From Sialis fuliginosa (Eukaryota; Arthropoda; Insecta; Megaloptera; Sialidae), in the NCBI GenBank assembly GCA_961205875.1, contig OY540811.1, forward strand, positions 35,557,340-35,621,339: a stretch of DNA of 64,000 nt, in the 5' to 3' direction. Shown piece by piece: positions 1 through 11,900 of this stretch (the first letter of the stretch is position 1; the number at the start of each line of letters is the position of its first letter). A program made the translations under genes and the position numbers. A model generated the notes under the pieces. The model was not told where the DNA came from, made no database searches, and saw only the letters and a program-made list of their open reading frames with translations.

Positions 1-15
1 TTTAAAAATAAAAAA

Positions 16-702
16 AATCTGCCAAGTAAATGCACAGTGCTTCATCGTGCTAAATTCACCAAAGGTAGTTAATTATTGAACAATTTAAATAAAAACCGAT
101 AATGTTGAGATAAATTGCCTGGAATTGGTTAACCATTTAATTTTTATACAATTTTACTAAAAAATATTAGTTCGAAATTTTTCTCAAGACACACCTGATT
201 ATTTTTTCGTATATTTTTAATTTTTTGACATGTCAATTCAGAAAAACAAAACACGAATTTTTAAAATAAATTGAGATTAATCTTTGTAAGGGAATATTTT
301 ACAACAAACGTTGTAGACCCATATTATAGGAAATTTAATGCTCTGCAAAAAAGATTCTATAAAATTTTCACGTAAAATGTGTAGTTCTTGAGATATCTTG
401 AAAAAATATATATTTTGGAATGTCACCCCTCCCCCTTACACACGATTTTGATGATTTTGAAATGGGACCGTCCTCAAACCAGACCCAACCATCCGACCAA
501 ATTTCAATAATATCGGTGACAAGGATTCAGGGGACAAACGGACGGACGGACGGACGGACAGACAGACAGACACGGAACGAAAAGTGTTTGTCTTGACGTG
601 AAACGGATAAATCAATTTAAAATTTTGAAATCGGAGAACATTTTTTTGTCTCAATCTGAAACAATCACAATGCTTCTCGTATCTTCGATATTGCGAGGAA
701 GC
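16..702 (-). repeat. About 770-bp interspersed repeat with GACG/GACA tract, copy 1
   Basis: Shares its ends with copies at 1796, 2580, 6279 and 7609: ATCTGCCAAGTAAATGCACA on one side and a GCTTCTCGTATCTTCG/GCGAGGAAGC hairpin on the other, with a GACG/GACA microsatellite inside (538-572). It has no coding capacity. Confidence 0.75.
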
Positions 703-1795
703 AAAATTATCTACATGTATAATAATTAATCAATAATATTTCAATTTAAAAGAATCTATTGTTTATTACACAATGCATATAAATGATAAAATATATTTTC
801 TCTCACTGATTACAAAGTTATCAAAGGTACAAAATACCCGATTGATGTAAAAATTTATGCGCACATTGATGTTTTTACCTTTACTGTTTTTGATACAGGG
901 TGTCCCAAGACTGTGTAAAAGTTCAATATTTCATTTATTATAACAAGAAGAAAATTATGTTTTTTTAAATACAAAATGTATTTTTTAATTTATAATCTAA
1001 AAGCATTTCTTTTTTTGGATATTTTGATATAAAGCATGTGTGAAATTATACTGAACGGTTTAGAAATTATGACCATTTTTGTAAGAAAATTGAAATATTT
1101 TCAACACCTTGTAATTTTCTAATTACAGCAACAAAAATTTGTTCTCTGCTAAAATGGTACATGCTCTTTTATTGTGATATTACATCAAACATTTTTTGTA
1201 CAAGATGTATCAAAACTCTGAACCCAACTTTTTTCAAATTTTTCAAATAGAGCACCCTATATATTTTCACATTTTCGAATTGCTTATTCAATTTTAAACA
1301 CTTTTTATAAACTAGGTTCTATACCTAAATTCAGCCGTTAAAAAGTTATTTGAGGATTTAATTTAATTTGAAGTAATTAAAGTAGTCTATTGTAGGTACT
1401 GTTTTGTCTTCTATTCCCGTAATTAAATATAATTAATTAGAAAAAAGTCTTACGTAAGTAACGCTTTGCCCCCACGTGAAGATTCGTAAGGTTTGACGGA
1501 GTGCCTCCCACCTCCTTCAAAGTCCTACGTAATTAATAGCCACTGGAACTGGACACTCCCCTAGTCACTTTTGTATCTTAGCATCTCGATTTTACCACTA
1601 TTGTTTCTAATTTAATCTTTCTTTATTAAATAAGTACCCTCAACGCAGTTTTGAGACGTGCATTGTTGATAAAGAAGGGTAAGTAATTGGCGATACAAGG
1701 TCGACTTTACATTTATCAATTCAAACATAAATCATAGGCACCAACTGTAACGAGCAAGATAGAAGTTTAGAGTATATTGTTAATGTTTTAGTGTT
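703..1795. other. AT-rich spacer, no gene seen
   Basis: No open frame or family match. It holds a fragment of another repeat (ACAGGGTGTCCCAAGAC at about 896) and otherwise anonymous AT-rich sequence. Confidence 0.5.
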
Positions 1796-2560
1796 GCTTC
1801 CTCGCAATATCGAAGATACGAGAAGCTTTATGATCATTTTAGAATGAGACAAAAAAAATGTTCTCCAATTTCAAAATATTAAATTGGTTTTTCCCTTTCA
1901 GGTCAAAACAAACACTTTTCGGTCCGTTTCTGTCTGTCTGTCTGTCTGTGTGTGTGTGTGTGTGTGTCTGTCCCCTGAATCCTTGTCACACGCATAACTC
2001 ATGAACCACTGAACCGATATTATTGAAACTTGGTTGGATGGTAGGGTCTGGTTTGAGGACGGTATCATTTCAAAATCAGCAAAAAATGTATGGGAGAGGG
2101 GTGACATCTCAAAATATTTATTTTTTCAAGATATCTCAAGAACGATACATCTTACGTAAAAATTTTATGGGATCTTTTTTGTAGAGCATTTAATTTCCTA
2201 TAATATACATCTACAACGTATGTTGTAAAATATTTCTTTACAAAGATTTATCTCAATTTAATTTGAAAAATAGTGTTTTGTTTTGTTAAATTGATATTTA
2301 CTTTGACTTTAAATGCCATTTTGACGTTTTAAAAGTCAATTTGACGTTTTAAATGTCATTTTAACATTTGTAAAAAAATTAAAAATATACGAAAAAATAA
2401 TCGAACTAATATTTTTGAGTAAAATTGTATAAAATTTAAATGGTTAACCAATTCCAGGCAATTTATCTCAACATTATCGGTTTTATTTAAATTGTTAAAT
2501 AATTAACTACCTTTGGTGAATTTAGCACGAGGAAGCACTTTGCATTTACTTGGAAGATGT
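1796..2560 (+). repeat. GACG-type repeat, copy 2 (inverted)
   Basis: Opposite orientation to copy 1: starts GCTTCCTCGCAATATCG and ends CGAGGAAGC...CTTGGAAGATG. The internal tract has become CTGT followed by (TG)n at 1929-1969. Confidence 0.75.
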
Positions 2561-2579
2561 TTTTTTTTATGTTTATTTT

Positions 2580-3165
2580 GCTTCCTCGCCATATCGAAGA
2601 TACGAGAAGCTTTGTGATCGTTTTAAAATGAGAAAAAAAATTGATCTCAGATTTCAAAATTTTAACTTGATCTTTCCGTTTTAGGTCAAGATAAACACTT
2701 TTCGTTCCAAATCTGTCTGTCTGTCCCCTGAATCCTTATCACACGCATAACTTATGAACCAAAGAACCGATATTAATGAAACTTGGTTGGGTCTGGCTTG
2801 AGGACGGTCCCATTTCAAAATCATCAAAATCGTGAGTAAATGGATGGAGGGGGGGGGGGGGGGGGTGAAATCCCAAAATATTTATTTTTATGAAGAAATC
2901 TCAAGAACGACGCATACTACGTGGAAATTTTATAAATAGAATATTTATTATATAACATTCAATTTTCTATAATATAGGTCACTACAACATTTGTTATAAT
3001 ATTCCCTTACAAAGATTTATCGTAATTTGCTTTGAAAAACCGTCATTTTTTTTAATTACTATTTACATTGACATATTAAATGCCATTTTGATGTTTACAT
3101 AACAGAAAAATTTAAATTTAGATTGAAATTGTCAAAAATTTAAAAATATACAAAATCATCAGTTT
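2580..3165 (+). repeat. GACG-type repeat, copy 3 (truncated)
   Basis: Starts GCTTCCTCGCCATATCG 20 bp after copy 2 in the same orientation. It is missing the far end and contains a poly-G run (about 2849-2866). Confidence 0.7.
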
Positions 3166-3428
3166 TCTCATTTTTTATAAATAGGGGTTGTTTTCACCCT
3201 AACAAATAAAAAGCACACATTTGCATATGGTCACTTTTGAACTAGAGGGTAAGACGAGCTTAATCCTAAATTTTCATGCAAATCGATGTATGTTCAAATA
3301 ATTCTGAGGTTTTTTAAATATTTTACCTTCATTTACTGGACTAATATTATGTTTGTATGCTAATTACAGAATCTTAAATAAATCTTTTTCAAAGTTATAC
3401 ACCGCAATCAGGCTATTAATTAACCGTT

Positions 3429-4692
3429 ACACTGTTTATTAAGGGCCTCTATACGCCACTAAGTTTAACATCCAATCTGCAGATTAGGTCGTGTATAGAG
3501 TTATTATTTAGTTTTTGTAAACCCTGACATGCAAATGAAGAACTCTATTTAGGATTCCGTAGAAAACTAGAAACCCTTACAGTTTCGCTCTGTCCGTCCG
3601 TCTGTCTATATAAATTTTATACCGATTAAAATTAAATTTGGTATACGGACGTAGATTGATTACCCAAAAACAGAAATGACTTTTTTTAACCCTCTCTTAT
3701 AGACTGAAAAGTGTATTCACATATTTTTTCACTTACCCCATTGAGTGGGGTGTCTAGATAGGTTATTAAAATGCAACAAAAAATGTTATGACCTTTTGAT
3801 TTTAACCCTTCAGTCACAATATATTTGCTTTTAAATGTCATTATCAGAGCGTCTCCCCTTTGATTTCTAAATTATCAATTCAATGAAAATTATAACGAAC
3901 ACTGTAACAAAAATAGTTTATGAAAAATTTTGAAATAACTCTTTTATAAATCGTAATGACTACGGAACCTTTTCATGTACGTGCCCAACACGCACTTGGC
4001 CGTTTTATTTATTTTATTTTATCCCTTTTATTTTTATTTTAAATTCCTAATCGTCACTTTACGTCACTGTTTTTTAACGACCTTTTTTTTAGTCGTCATC
4101 ATTATTACAAAACCCGGATCGAGGTACTTTTTTAGGGCCCGATCTGATCTCTAATAGGTACCATGGGACTTTCTTATACATAATATTGAGAAAAAAGTGT
4201 GGATGAGTCTAAATAATTATATAAAAAAATTATTTCTGAATAATCATAAATGTTGGAAAAAAATGTATGGGAAATAAATTATAGCTAATAATATACTTGA
4301 CATTTTATATCTGAAACATTTTTTCTTATTTCAAAAATAATTCAAAAATTCAAAAATTTGCGGTTAAGTTATTACGTTCAAAAAAATTCATTTTTAAACA
4401 GAATATAGAGAATAATATTATCTATAGTTTATGTCCTATTCATTTAATTATATCTTTTACTAGTTTGTCAAAAATATGTTTTAATAAAATAAGAATCACG
4501 TAGACTGTTCGCTGTCAGGATTACGTATAAGAAAGTCCCGTGGCTTTATATATAATCGCCATGACAGATTGCATGTCAAATTTGGGTGGTGCCTTTACTA
4601 TAACAGTACCCAATTTACTACTACCTTCCTACAAATCGGCCCTACAGATTGGGTGGTGTATAGAGACCTTTATAGTTAATAAACAATGTTTA
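3429..4692. repeat. Foldback element with nested palindrome
   Basis: ACTGTTTATTAAGGGCCTCTATACGCCAC at the left is answered in inverse by GGTGGTGTATAGAGACC...TTAATAAACA at the right. A second inverted pair (GGGACTTTCTTATAC near 4164, GTATAAGAAAGTCCC near 4525) is nested. The part at 3515-4130 resembles the MITE family at 35898 (TGTAAATGAAGAC, CGACC, CCCGG blocks). Confidence 0.55.
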
Positions 4693-5869
4693 TTTTACAT
4701 CGCGGTTACTTGCTTTTTCAGTAGGTATATTATTTACAGGGAGAAATCAAGAGACTCTCTATTCTATACATATGTACATAATATAAAACAGTCCCTCGCC
4801 GCGTCTTTCTGTCTGTGCACAAGTTTCTCAGTAACTAAGTAACTACTGAACGGATTTTATTTAGGTTTTCACTAATGGAGTGTTTTCACGAGGAAGGTTT
4901 AGATCAGGCCACGGGCCGCATTGACGACCTAAAATGTTTCGAGAAACGCTCATAAATAAAAATAATTCTAAAATAGGTTCTTATAATTTGTTTGATATTG
5001 GGTTTTACAACGAATTTCGTACTTTTTGATTTTTTTTTCTAATCACTTTCGTTTTTTGAAGTAAAACTACGTCTTTTCCAATAAATTTTTAGATATTATG
5101 ATGTTTTAAAAAAAAGTGTATATTTTTTTAATTTAGGGGTGGATTTTGGTAAACAAAATTTTCACAAAAATCTTTAAATAACCGCTTTCATTGATTTTTT
5201 TTTTAAATCACACTTGAATTCAATCTTCTACTCTACTATCGAGGGCGGGTTTAGTATTTAAGGATTGATGCTTACCCTTATAATTTATTTGTATTTTTTA
5301 ACATACGATACCCTTGTATACAGGGTTTACTACTAAATTTGTAAATTTCACAGTTTTATCTTTACCTGTGCCCTTCGAATTAATTGTAATATAATGGGGT
5401 TGGAGTAATTAAGGGTAGAAACGTGGTTGGATCTTATTGAAAGTGTAAATTTATATTAACTGTGTTTGTTTCTAACAAATTATGAAGTTTTTTTTTAATT
5501 TGTTTGTAATCTTATTATTTTTTTGTTGAGCTAAACTTAGGGGATGATACCAAAAGGTGAATATGTTAAAATGTTATTGAAATTAATAGGGTGCAAAAAA
5601 GTCATACAAATAATAATTATTGTGAATTTTAGTTTTATTTTGGAATAATTCGTTTTTAAACTTTTTTTTCAATACTTGAAAATGCCATTTTTCATCCCTC
5701 CAAGGATTCTACACCCTCTATCGATGCACGCACAAAGTTGTTACTCTTTGGACTTTGAAACAACACCACATTAATGATTTTTCTGAATTTTTATATTAAT
5801 ATGACAATTTTTAACAAAACTGTGAACATTGAAAAAGTGTCCCACTAATTATGACAAGTAGTGTATTAA
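4693..5869. other. AT-rich spacer with repeat debris, no gene seen
   Basis: Includes a repeat tail with TCTTTCTGTCTGT and CTACTGAACGGATTT (4800-4860), a composition common in insect interspersed repeats. The rest is anonymous. Confidence 0.4.
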
Positions 5870-7171
5870 TAACAAAAATGCAAAGCAGAGTGAAATTATT
5901 AGTGAAGAAAATATGGATGATATCAAGATGTATGAAGTACTAAAAAATGAAAATAAATTTCTGGAAAATAAAAATTTAAAAAAAACTGGTGAGTGAGATG
6001 GATGGTAAATTCATGCTATTAAAAGAAAGAGTTCGGAAAGAAGAATTGAACAAATATAAAAGTGTTTTTAATAATAATGAAAATAGCACTAACAATAAGA
6101 CTGATCAAATAAAAGAAGTGTAGAAAAATGATTCAGTAAACACTAATAGAAATACAAAAGAAGTAAAGCAATCATTCGCGAATATTGTGAAAACAAATAT
6201 TAAAACTAAAAATCAAGGGAATCCAAAAGTATTAGATTATTTACCAAAACAAAATAACATTACTAATGCAACAAAAAAACATCTGCCAAGAAAATGCACA
6301 GTGCTTCCTCGTGCTAAATTCACTAAAACCGATAGTGTTCAGATAAATTGCCTGGCATTGGTTAACCATTTAATTTTTATACAAATTTTACTAAAAAATC
6401 TTAGTTCGAAATTTTTCTTAAAACGCACCTGAATATTTTTTCATATATTTTTTATTTTTTGATAATTTCAATCTAAATCTAAATTTATGCAAATGTCAAA
6501 ATGACATTTAAAACGTCAAAATGACATTTCATATATCCAATCAAATATCAATTTAGAAAAACAAAACACGAATTTTTAAAATAAATTGAGATATATCTTT
6601 GTAAAGGAATATTTTACAACAAACGTAGTAGACCCATATTATAGGAAATTTAATTCTCTACAAAAAATATTCTATAAAATTTTCTCGTAACATGTGTCGT
6701 TCTTGAGATATCTTGAAAAAAGAAATATTTTGAGGTGTCACCCCTCCCCCTTACACACGATTTTAATGATTTTGAAATGAGACCGTCCTCAAACCAAACC
6801 CAACCATCCGACCAAGTTTCAATAATATCGGTTCAGTGGTTCATGAGTTATGCGTGTGACAAGGATTCAGGGGACAGACGGACGGACGGACGGACGGACG
6901 GACGGACAGACAAACAGACACGGAACGAAAAGTGTTTGTCTTGACGTGAAACGGATAAATAAATTTAAAATTTTGAAATTGGAGAATATTTTTTTTTGTC
7001 TCAATCTGAAACGATCACATAGCTTCTCGTATCTTCGATATTGCGAGGAAGCAAAATCTACATCAAACAATAATACACAGGAATTTGACAACGAAGACTA
7101 CATCTTAGTTAGGAAGAAAAATACAAGAAAAAACATAATTACTGAGAAAGGAAACTCAAATTACGGGAAAT
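5870..7171 (+). pseudogene. LINE ORF1 (gag-like) remnant interrupted by a repeat
   Basis: Left part (5900-6275) reads, with frameshifts and stops, as a charged Asn/Lys-rich protein (KQSFANIVKTN, PKVLDYLPKQNN). After a copy of the GACG repeat (6279-7052) the frame resumes with NNTQEFDNEDYILVRKKNTR and stops at 7171. The D/E-D-Y-x-L-V-x-x-K-K pattern is typical of LINE ORF1 N-terminal regions. Not functional as it stands. Confidence 0.45.
6279..7052 (-). repeat. GACG-type repeat, copy 4
   Basis: Full-length copy, AACATCTGCCAAG to GCGAGGAAGC, with a GACG tract at about 6878-6907. It interrupts the LINE ORF1 remnant, which fixes its insertion borders. Confidence 0.8.
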
Positions 7172-7608
7172 AATCGGTACGGCGTATACCTCCATATACC
7201 GTACTGATTTAGTCCGACTTTGAATATTAAAATTTATAACAAGTGGCAACCTATACTGGTTATAGGTTCGACCATGAACATGTAATTAATATTAAAATAA
7301 TATATTAACTTTCTATTTAAGGGTTTACGATTAATTTATTACCATCAATACAAAAATTACTAAATATCTAGAAAAATATTATATTTACCTAAATATGTAG
7401 AAATCTCATGATCGACTAGATCCCTATTACCAAAAAATAAATACATTCTCCCCCTTATTTACGTATAGTGTACAATGAATTACACATTCACTACATTAAA
7501 ATAAATAAATATATTGTAATGAAACTACTTATATTTTTATAAACAAACTTTATTTAATAAATAAATAATATTTTAGATGTAAGTGATGCTAACTGTAAAT
7601 ATACAAAA

Positions 7609-8373
7609 ACATCTGCCAAGTAAATGCACAGTGCTTCCTCGTGCTAAATTCACTAAAACCGATAGTGTTCAGATAAATTGCCTGGCATTGGTTAATCATT
7701 TAATTTTTATACAAATTTTTCTAAAAAATCTTAGTTCGAAGTTTTTCTTAAAACGCACCTGAATATTTTTTCATATATTTTTAATTTTTTGACAATTTCA
7801 ATCTAAATCTAAATTTATGCAAATGCCAAAATGACATTTAAAACGTCAAAATGACATTTAATATATCCAATCAAATATCAATTTAGAAAAACAAAACACG
7901 AATTTTTAAAATAAATTGAGATAAATCTTTGTAAGGGAATATTTTACAGCAAACGTAGTAGACCCATATTATAGGAAATTTAATGCTCTACAAAAAATAT
8001 TCTATAAAATTTTCTCGTAACATGTGTCGTTCTTGAGATATCTTGAAAAAAGAAATATTTTGGGGTGTCACTCCTCCCCCTTACACACGATTTTGATGAT
8101 TTTGAAATGGGACCGTCCTCAAACCAAACCCAACCATCCGACCAAGTTCCAATAATATCGGTTCATGAGTTATGCGTGTGACAAGGATTCAGGGGACAGA
8201 CGGACGGACGGACGGACACACGGACAGATAGTCAGACAGACACGGAACGAAAAGTGTTTGTTTTGACGTGAAACGGATAAATTAATTTAAAATTTTGAAA
8301 TTGGAGAACTTTTTTTTTGTCTCAATCTGAAACGATCACATAGCTTCTCGTATCTTCGAAATTGCGAGGAAGC
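7609..8373 (-). repeat. GACG-type repeat, copy 5
   Basis: Same ends as copy 4 and nearly identical over its length. The tract is at about 8198-8235. 43 bp downstream lies a hAT MITE. Confidence 0.8.
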
Positions 8374-8416
8374 AGGAATGAAATAGGTTTCTATTTCAAT
8401 GTGGAATGCTGTAAAT

Positions 8417-8709
8417 CAGGCTTGCACAACATACGGCCCGCGGGCCACATGCGGCCTACCAGCACCCACTTTGCGGCCCGCGAAGACTTTGGCGAAAATT
8501 CATAATTTTATAAATTAAAAATAACATAAATATTTGTTTCATTTAAAATAATCAATATATTTATTATTATTTTTTGTCAGATGAAAGAAATATTCTTTAT
8601 TATTATTATTTTCTTAATAGCTTTCCCCCCTGTCCTATTTTCTTTCGGCCCGCACAAGTTTTTCATAAAGTATTACGGCCCGCCTTACATTTTGAGTTGT
8701 GCAGGCCTG
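8417..8709. mobile_element. hAT MITE (CAGGCTTGCAC / GTGCAGGCCTG), 8-bp TSD
   Basis: Inverted ends CAGGC...GCCTG with GC-rich subterminal ACGGCCCGC blocks. The 8-bp duplication CTGTAAAT lies at 8409-8416 and 8710-8717. 293 bp, non-coding; a second copy is at 21404. Confidence 0.9.
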
Positions 8710-8917
8710 CTGTAAATATTATTGAGTGGTTTTTTTAAGAACATGTAGAAGTTTGATAAGACAGTACAAAATATTAATCTTTATCTGTTAGTGATAATTT
8801 TACTCGGTTTAATATTATTACAAATTAATCTGACAGTCAGTATGTTTATTCAAATGGTAGAGATCACAACAACTATTTTATGAGTTTAAAATTGTTCTGA
8901 GAAATTAAATTGTGATA

Positions 8918-8969
8918 ATGGTTACCGAGGAAAGTTCGCAGTCTTTGAAGAAAATAAAAGGAAATAAAG
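8918..8969 (+). CDS. SOAT: SOAT exon 1 (start codon)
   Basis: ATG at 8918 opens 17 codons plus one base, followed by the strong donor GTAAGT at 8970. The peptide is short, charged and lysine-rich (MVTEESSQSLKKIKGNK), as expected for the poorly conserved cytosolic N-terminus of this family. The exon lies about 200 bp downstream of a hAT MITE (8417-8709). No clear promoter motif is visible, and upstream untranslated exons cannot be excluded. Confidence 0.7.
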
Positions 8970-11900
8970 GTAAGTTTATACATGTGAAAAATACTTCGTG
9001 ATTTATATTATATTTAAAAATACCCTAATTTAGTCACCAGTGTATATACTTCTATATAAAAATAAAATATTTTGATTTATTTTATTTTAATTTCTATTAA
9101 TTTAAATTATTAATTTGTTTTATATAATCGTATGTTTAATTGTTTTACGGGTGGGGGAAGGGGGGGGGGGTATTCCTAAATTTCCAACTATGAAAATTTT
9201 GTAGAGTATCTATAACAATTATTATTAATTAAATATTATATACATGTTTCTAAATCTTTCATTCAAAACGAAGTAATTAGCAAAATACAAAAATTAATAA
9301 AATATACATAAGCATATATATTTTATTTATAAACAAAGGTCAGAAGTCACAAAAATGCATGGGCGCCTACATCAACGGGTAAAATAAAACACTTTCCCGT
9401 TTTTCTTATCCCATGTTTGTAAATTAATATAATATACAGGCTGGGGCATTTACAGATTTTTAACTCAGAACAAACGCGTTTGAAAAAAAAAAATTTTGTT
9501 GTGAGGGGGTAATCGAATAGTTATATTTATTTGTTATTTTAACGTTGCCTTTAAGGATATTTGAAGGTCAACATTATTTTTTTTTAATGGGAACCTAGTT
9601 TTTATTTAGTAATCTTGTTCTACGTGAAAAAACACGAATCTTTCATTGAAAACATTTTTTTGAATAACCTAAGCTTTCCAAGGTATCTTACAAAATAATT
9701 TCGATAATTTGACCATTTCAGAATTTTTTACTCAGAAATCAACTTTAGAGAAAAAGTACAAAATATAAAAAACGTTTATTTTGGTCTAATAAAATTTGGA
9801 GAATTTTTCTAGTTTTTTTTTCTAACATCTTGTTATTTATTTTTTATTTTTGCTTCAATAAAATAAATTGAAAAAGTTTTTAAATTTTTAAAGTAATTTT
9901 TATTAGACTATAATAAAGATTTTTTGTATCTTGTACTTTTTTTTCTAAAGTTTATGGTTTCTGAGTAAAAAGAGTCTATCCCCATGTGAGGATGACATGC
10001 TGTTATTTCTTTTTGGGTGTTGAAGAACAAAAAAAAAGCTTGAAATATAAAAAAAACATTACATTTTTTTATCTTTTATAAAAAAAATAAACGACAATAA
10101 TATGAAGTTTACCCGCTATTACAAGAGATTGCAATAAAAAATACAATGGTATTTATAAAATATAGATTTTGCTTAAGAATATCAATGTTTAGCCAATGTA
10201 CTGATTCATTTGTTACTCTTTGTCCACGAGCTAGGGGGGTGGGGAAAGTGCCCTCCCTTGCCCATGCCAGGCTACGCCCATGGGTACATACATATCAATT
10301 ATATCTAACTCTAGAGGTGTTAATTGTAATGATAATATTATTGATAAAATACGCATTTTTAATATAACTATTATATTCATTTTACCTAATTACTTAAAGT
10401 TTTTAATTGTTCAAAATATCTTGATTGTATTTTAAACTACGTAAAATGATAAATGTATAAGGTACTTGATATTATTATATTATCTTTTTGTTTTTATTAT
10501 GTACATGATTACCATGAATTATTTAAAATTGATAATAAAACACAATTGTATCATTTCTTTTTAAGTATCTTTAACATGATAATTTTTCTTAAAATATTTT
10601 ACCCAATATAAATCAAAATCTTTCGATAAAAAAATTCAAGGATAATACAAAATTTTTTTAGTTCAAAACATGAATTTCACTTTTGTTTTTTATATTTTTT
10701 TCTAAACATAAATAAGTATGCTCATATTCGAAATTAATTGTCATATTTTCATTTATCTCTTAAAAAAATAAACAGAATATCTAAAACGAGAATAATATTT
10801 GTTCAATAAAAAAAATCGCAACGCTGACTAATAATGTCTAAATTTCACAAAATGTTGCTATAAAAGCGATTTAAAAAACTTTTATTAAATTAAATTATTT
10901 ATTTAATTTTAAGGAATATAATTACATTTCAGATGACGTTAACAAAGAAGAAAAAAATGAAACAGTTCGCCACCAAATTAAAGTAAGTTAAAATAACCTA
11001 AAAATTTTATACCTTACGAGTATTTCTATTCTATGATACTATCATTAAAATATTTATTTTTTCTACAACTGTTTAAAAAAAATGATATTGATATTTCAGT
11101 ACGTAAAGCACAGGCCGTGAAAAAAAAAGTTTTACTTAAAAGTTTTGACTGTTTCTATAGTAACACATGCATTTTTACATTTATTTGCGATTAATGCTTA
11201 GACAAGGAAAGATAAAGGACAAATTATTACCTAGCGAGCGACGCCTAGCGTTGTTACCACTACATAATATAAGTTGTTATTATATCGTTCCACAAGTCAT
11301 TGGCGTATTATTCAGATTTAAAAATAAATTATCAATTGTTTTGAATTATAAAATAATAAATAATAAGTATTTCAGTGACAATTGATTAACAGATAAATGT
11401 CTATTTGGAACTATCATCTCTCATACATACTAAATTCAGTTGTAGCTTATTTGCATATTATAAATTTTTAAGTGATACCTCTGGGATAATATACATGGAA
11501 ATGACGATAATGACATTTAAGAAAAGATGGCCGCCGGAAAATTTTGGTAACAGTTTCATATACGGACTAGCATTTTATGTATCCATAGTCTTTCCTAATC
11601 TAAGGATTAATGATTTAATATTTGTTCCAAAGCAAAAGTTGAATTTTAATATTAATATAGCAAAGTATAAATTATATTCAAATTTATTATCATATTATAT
11701 TATTGTTTTGTTAATATTATACAATACGGTTGTAGAAAAAATGTTTTGTGCACCTTGGGCGTAAAATGCATTTTTCACCCTTGAGTGATTGTTATTCACT
11801 CTCGTTCGAAAAACTGTCATTTTACACCCTAGTTCTAATTAACACAAATAACTATTCTTTTAGAGCATAAAAGACTCCACAATAAAAAAGCTCAATGGTG

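Noticed and set aside
537-572. Regular GACG/GACA spacing as a CRISPR-like array
   Set aside because: It is a simple tetranucleotide microsatellite inside an interspersed repeat, with no spacers.
4540-4842. 100-codon plus-strand frame
   Set aside because: Runs across the arm of a foldback element and a TCTGTCTG repeat; no protein features.
6850-7173. 107-codon plus-strand frame
   Set aside because: The first part is the GACG microsatellite repeat; only the last roughly 40 codons look coding and these belong to a LINE ORF1 remnant.
11405-11764. 119-codon plus-strand open frame in SOAT intron 2
   Set aside because: No domain, no signal of selection, AT-rich composition like the surrounding intron, and no neighbouring splice support.
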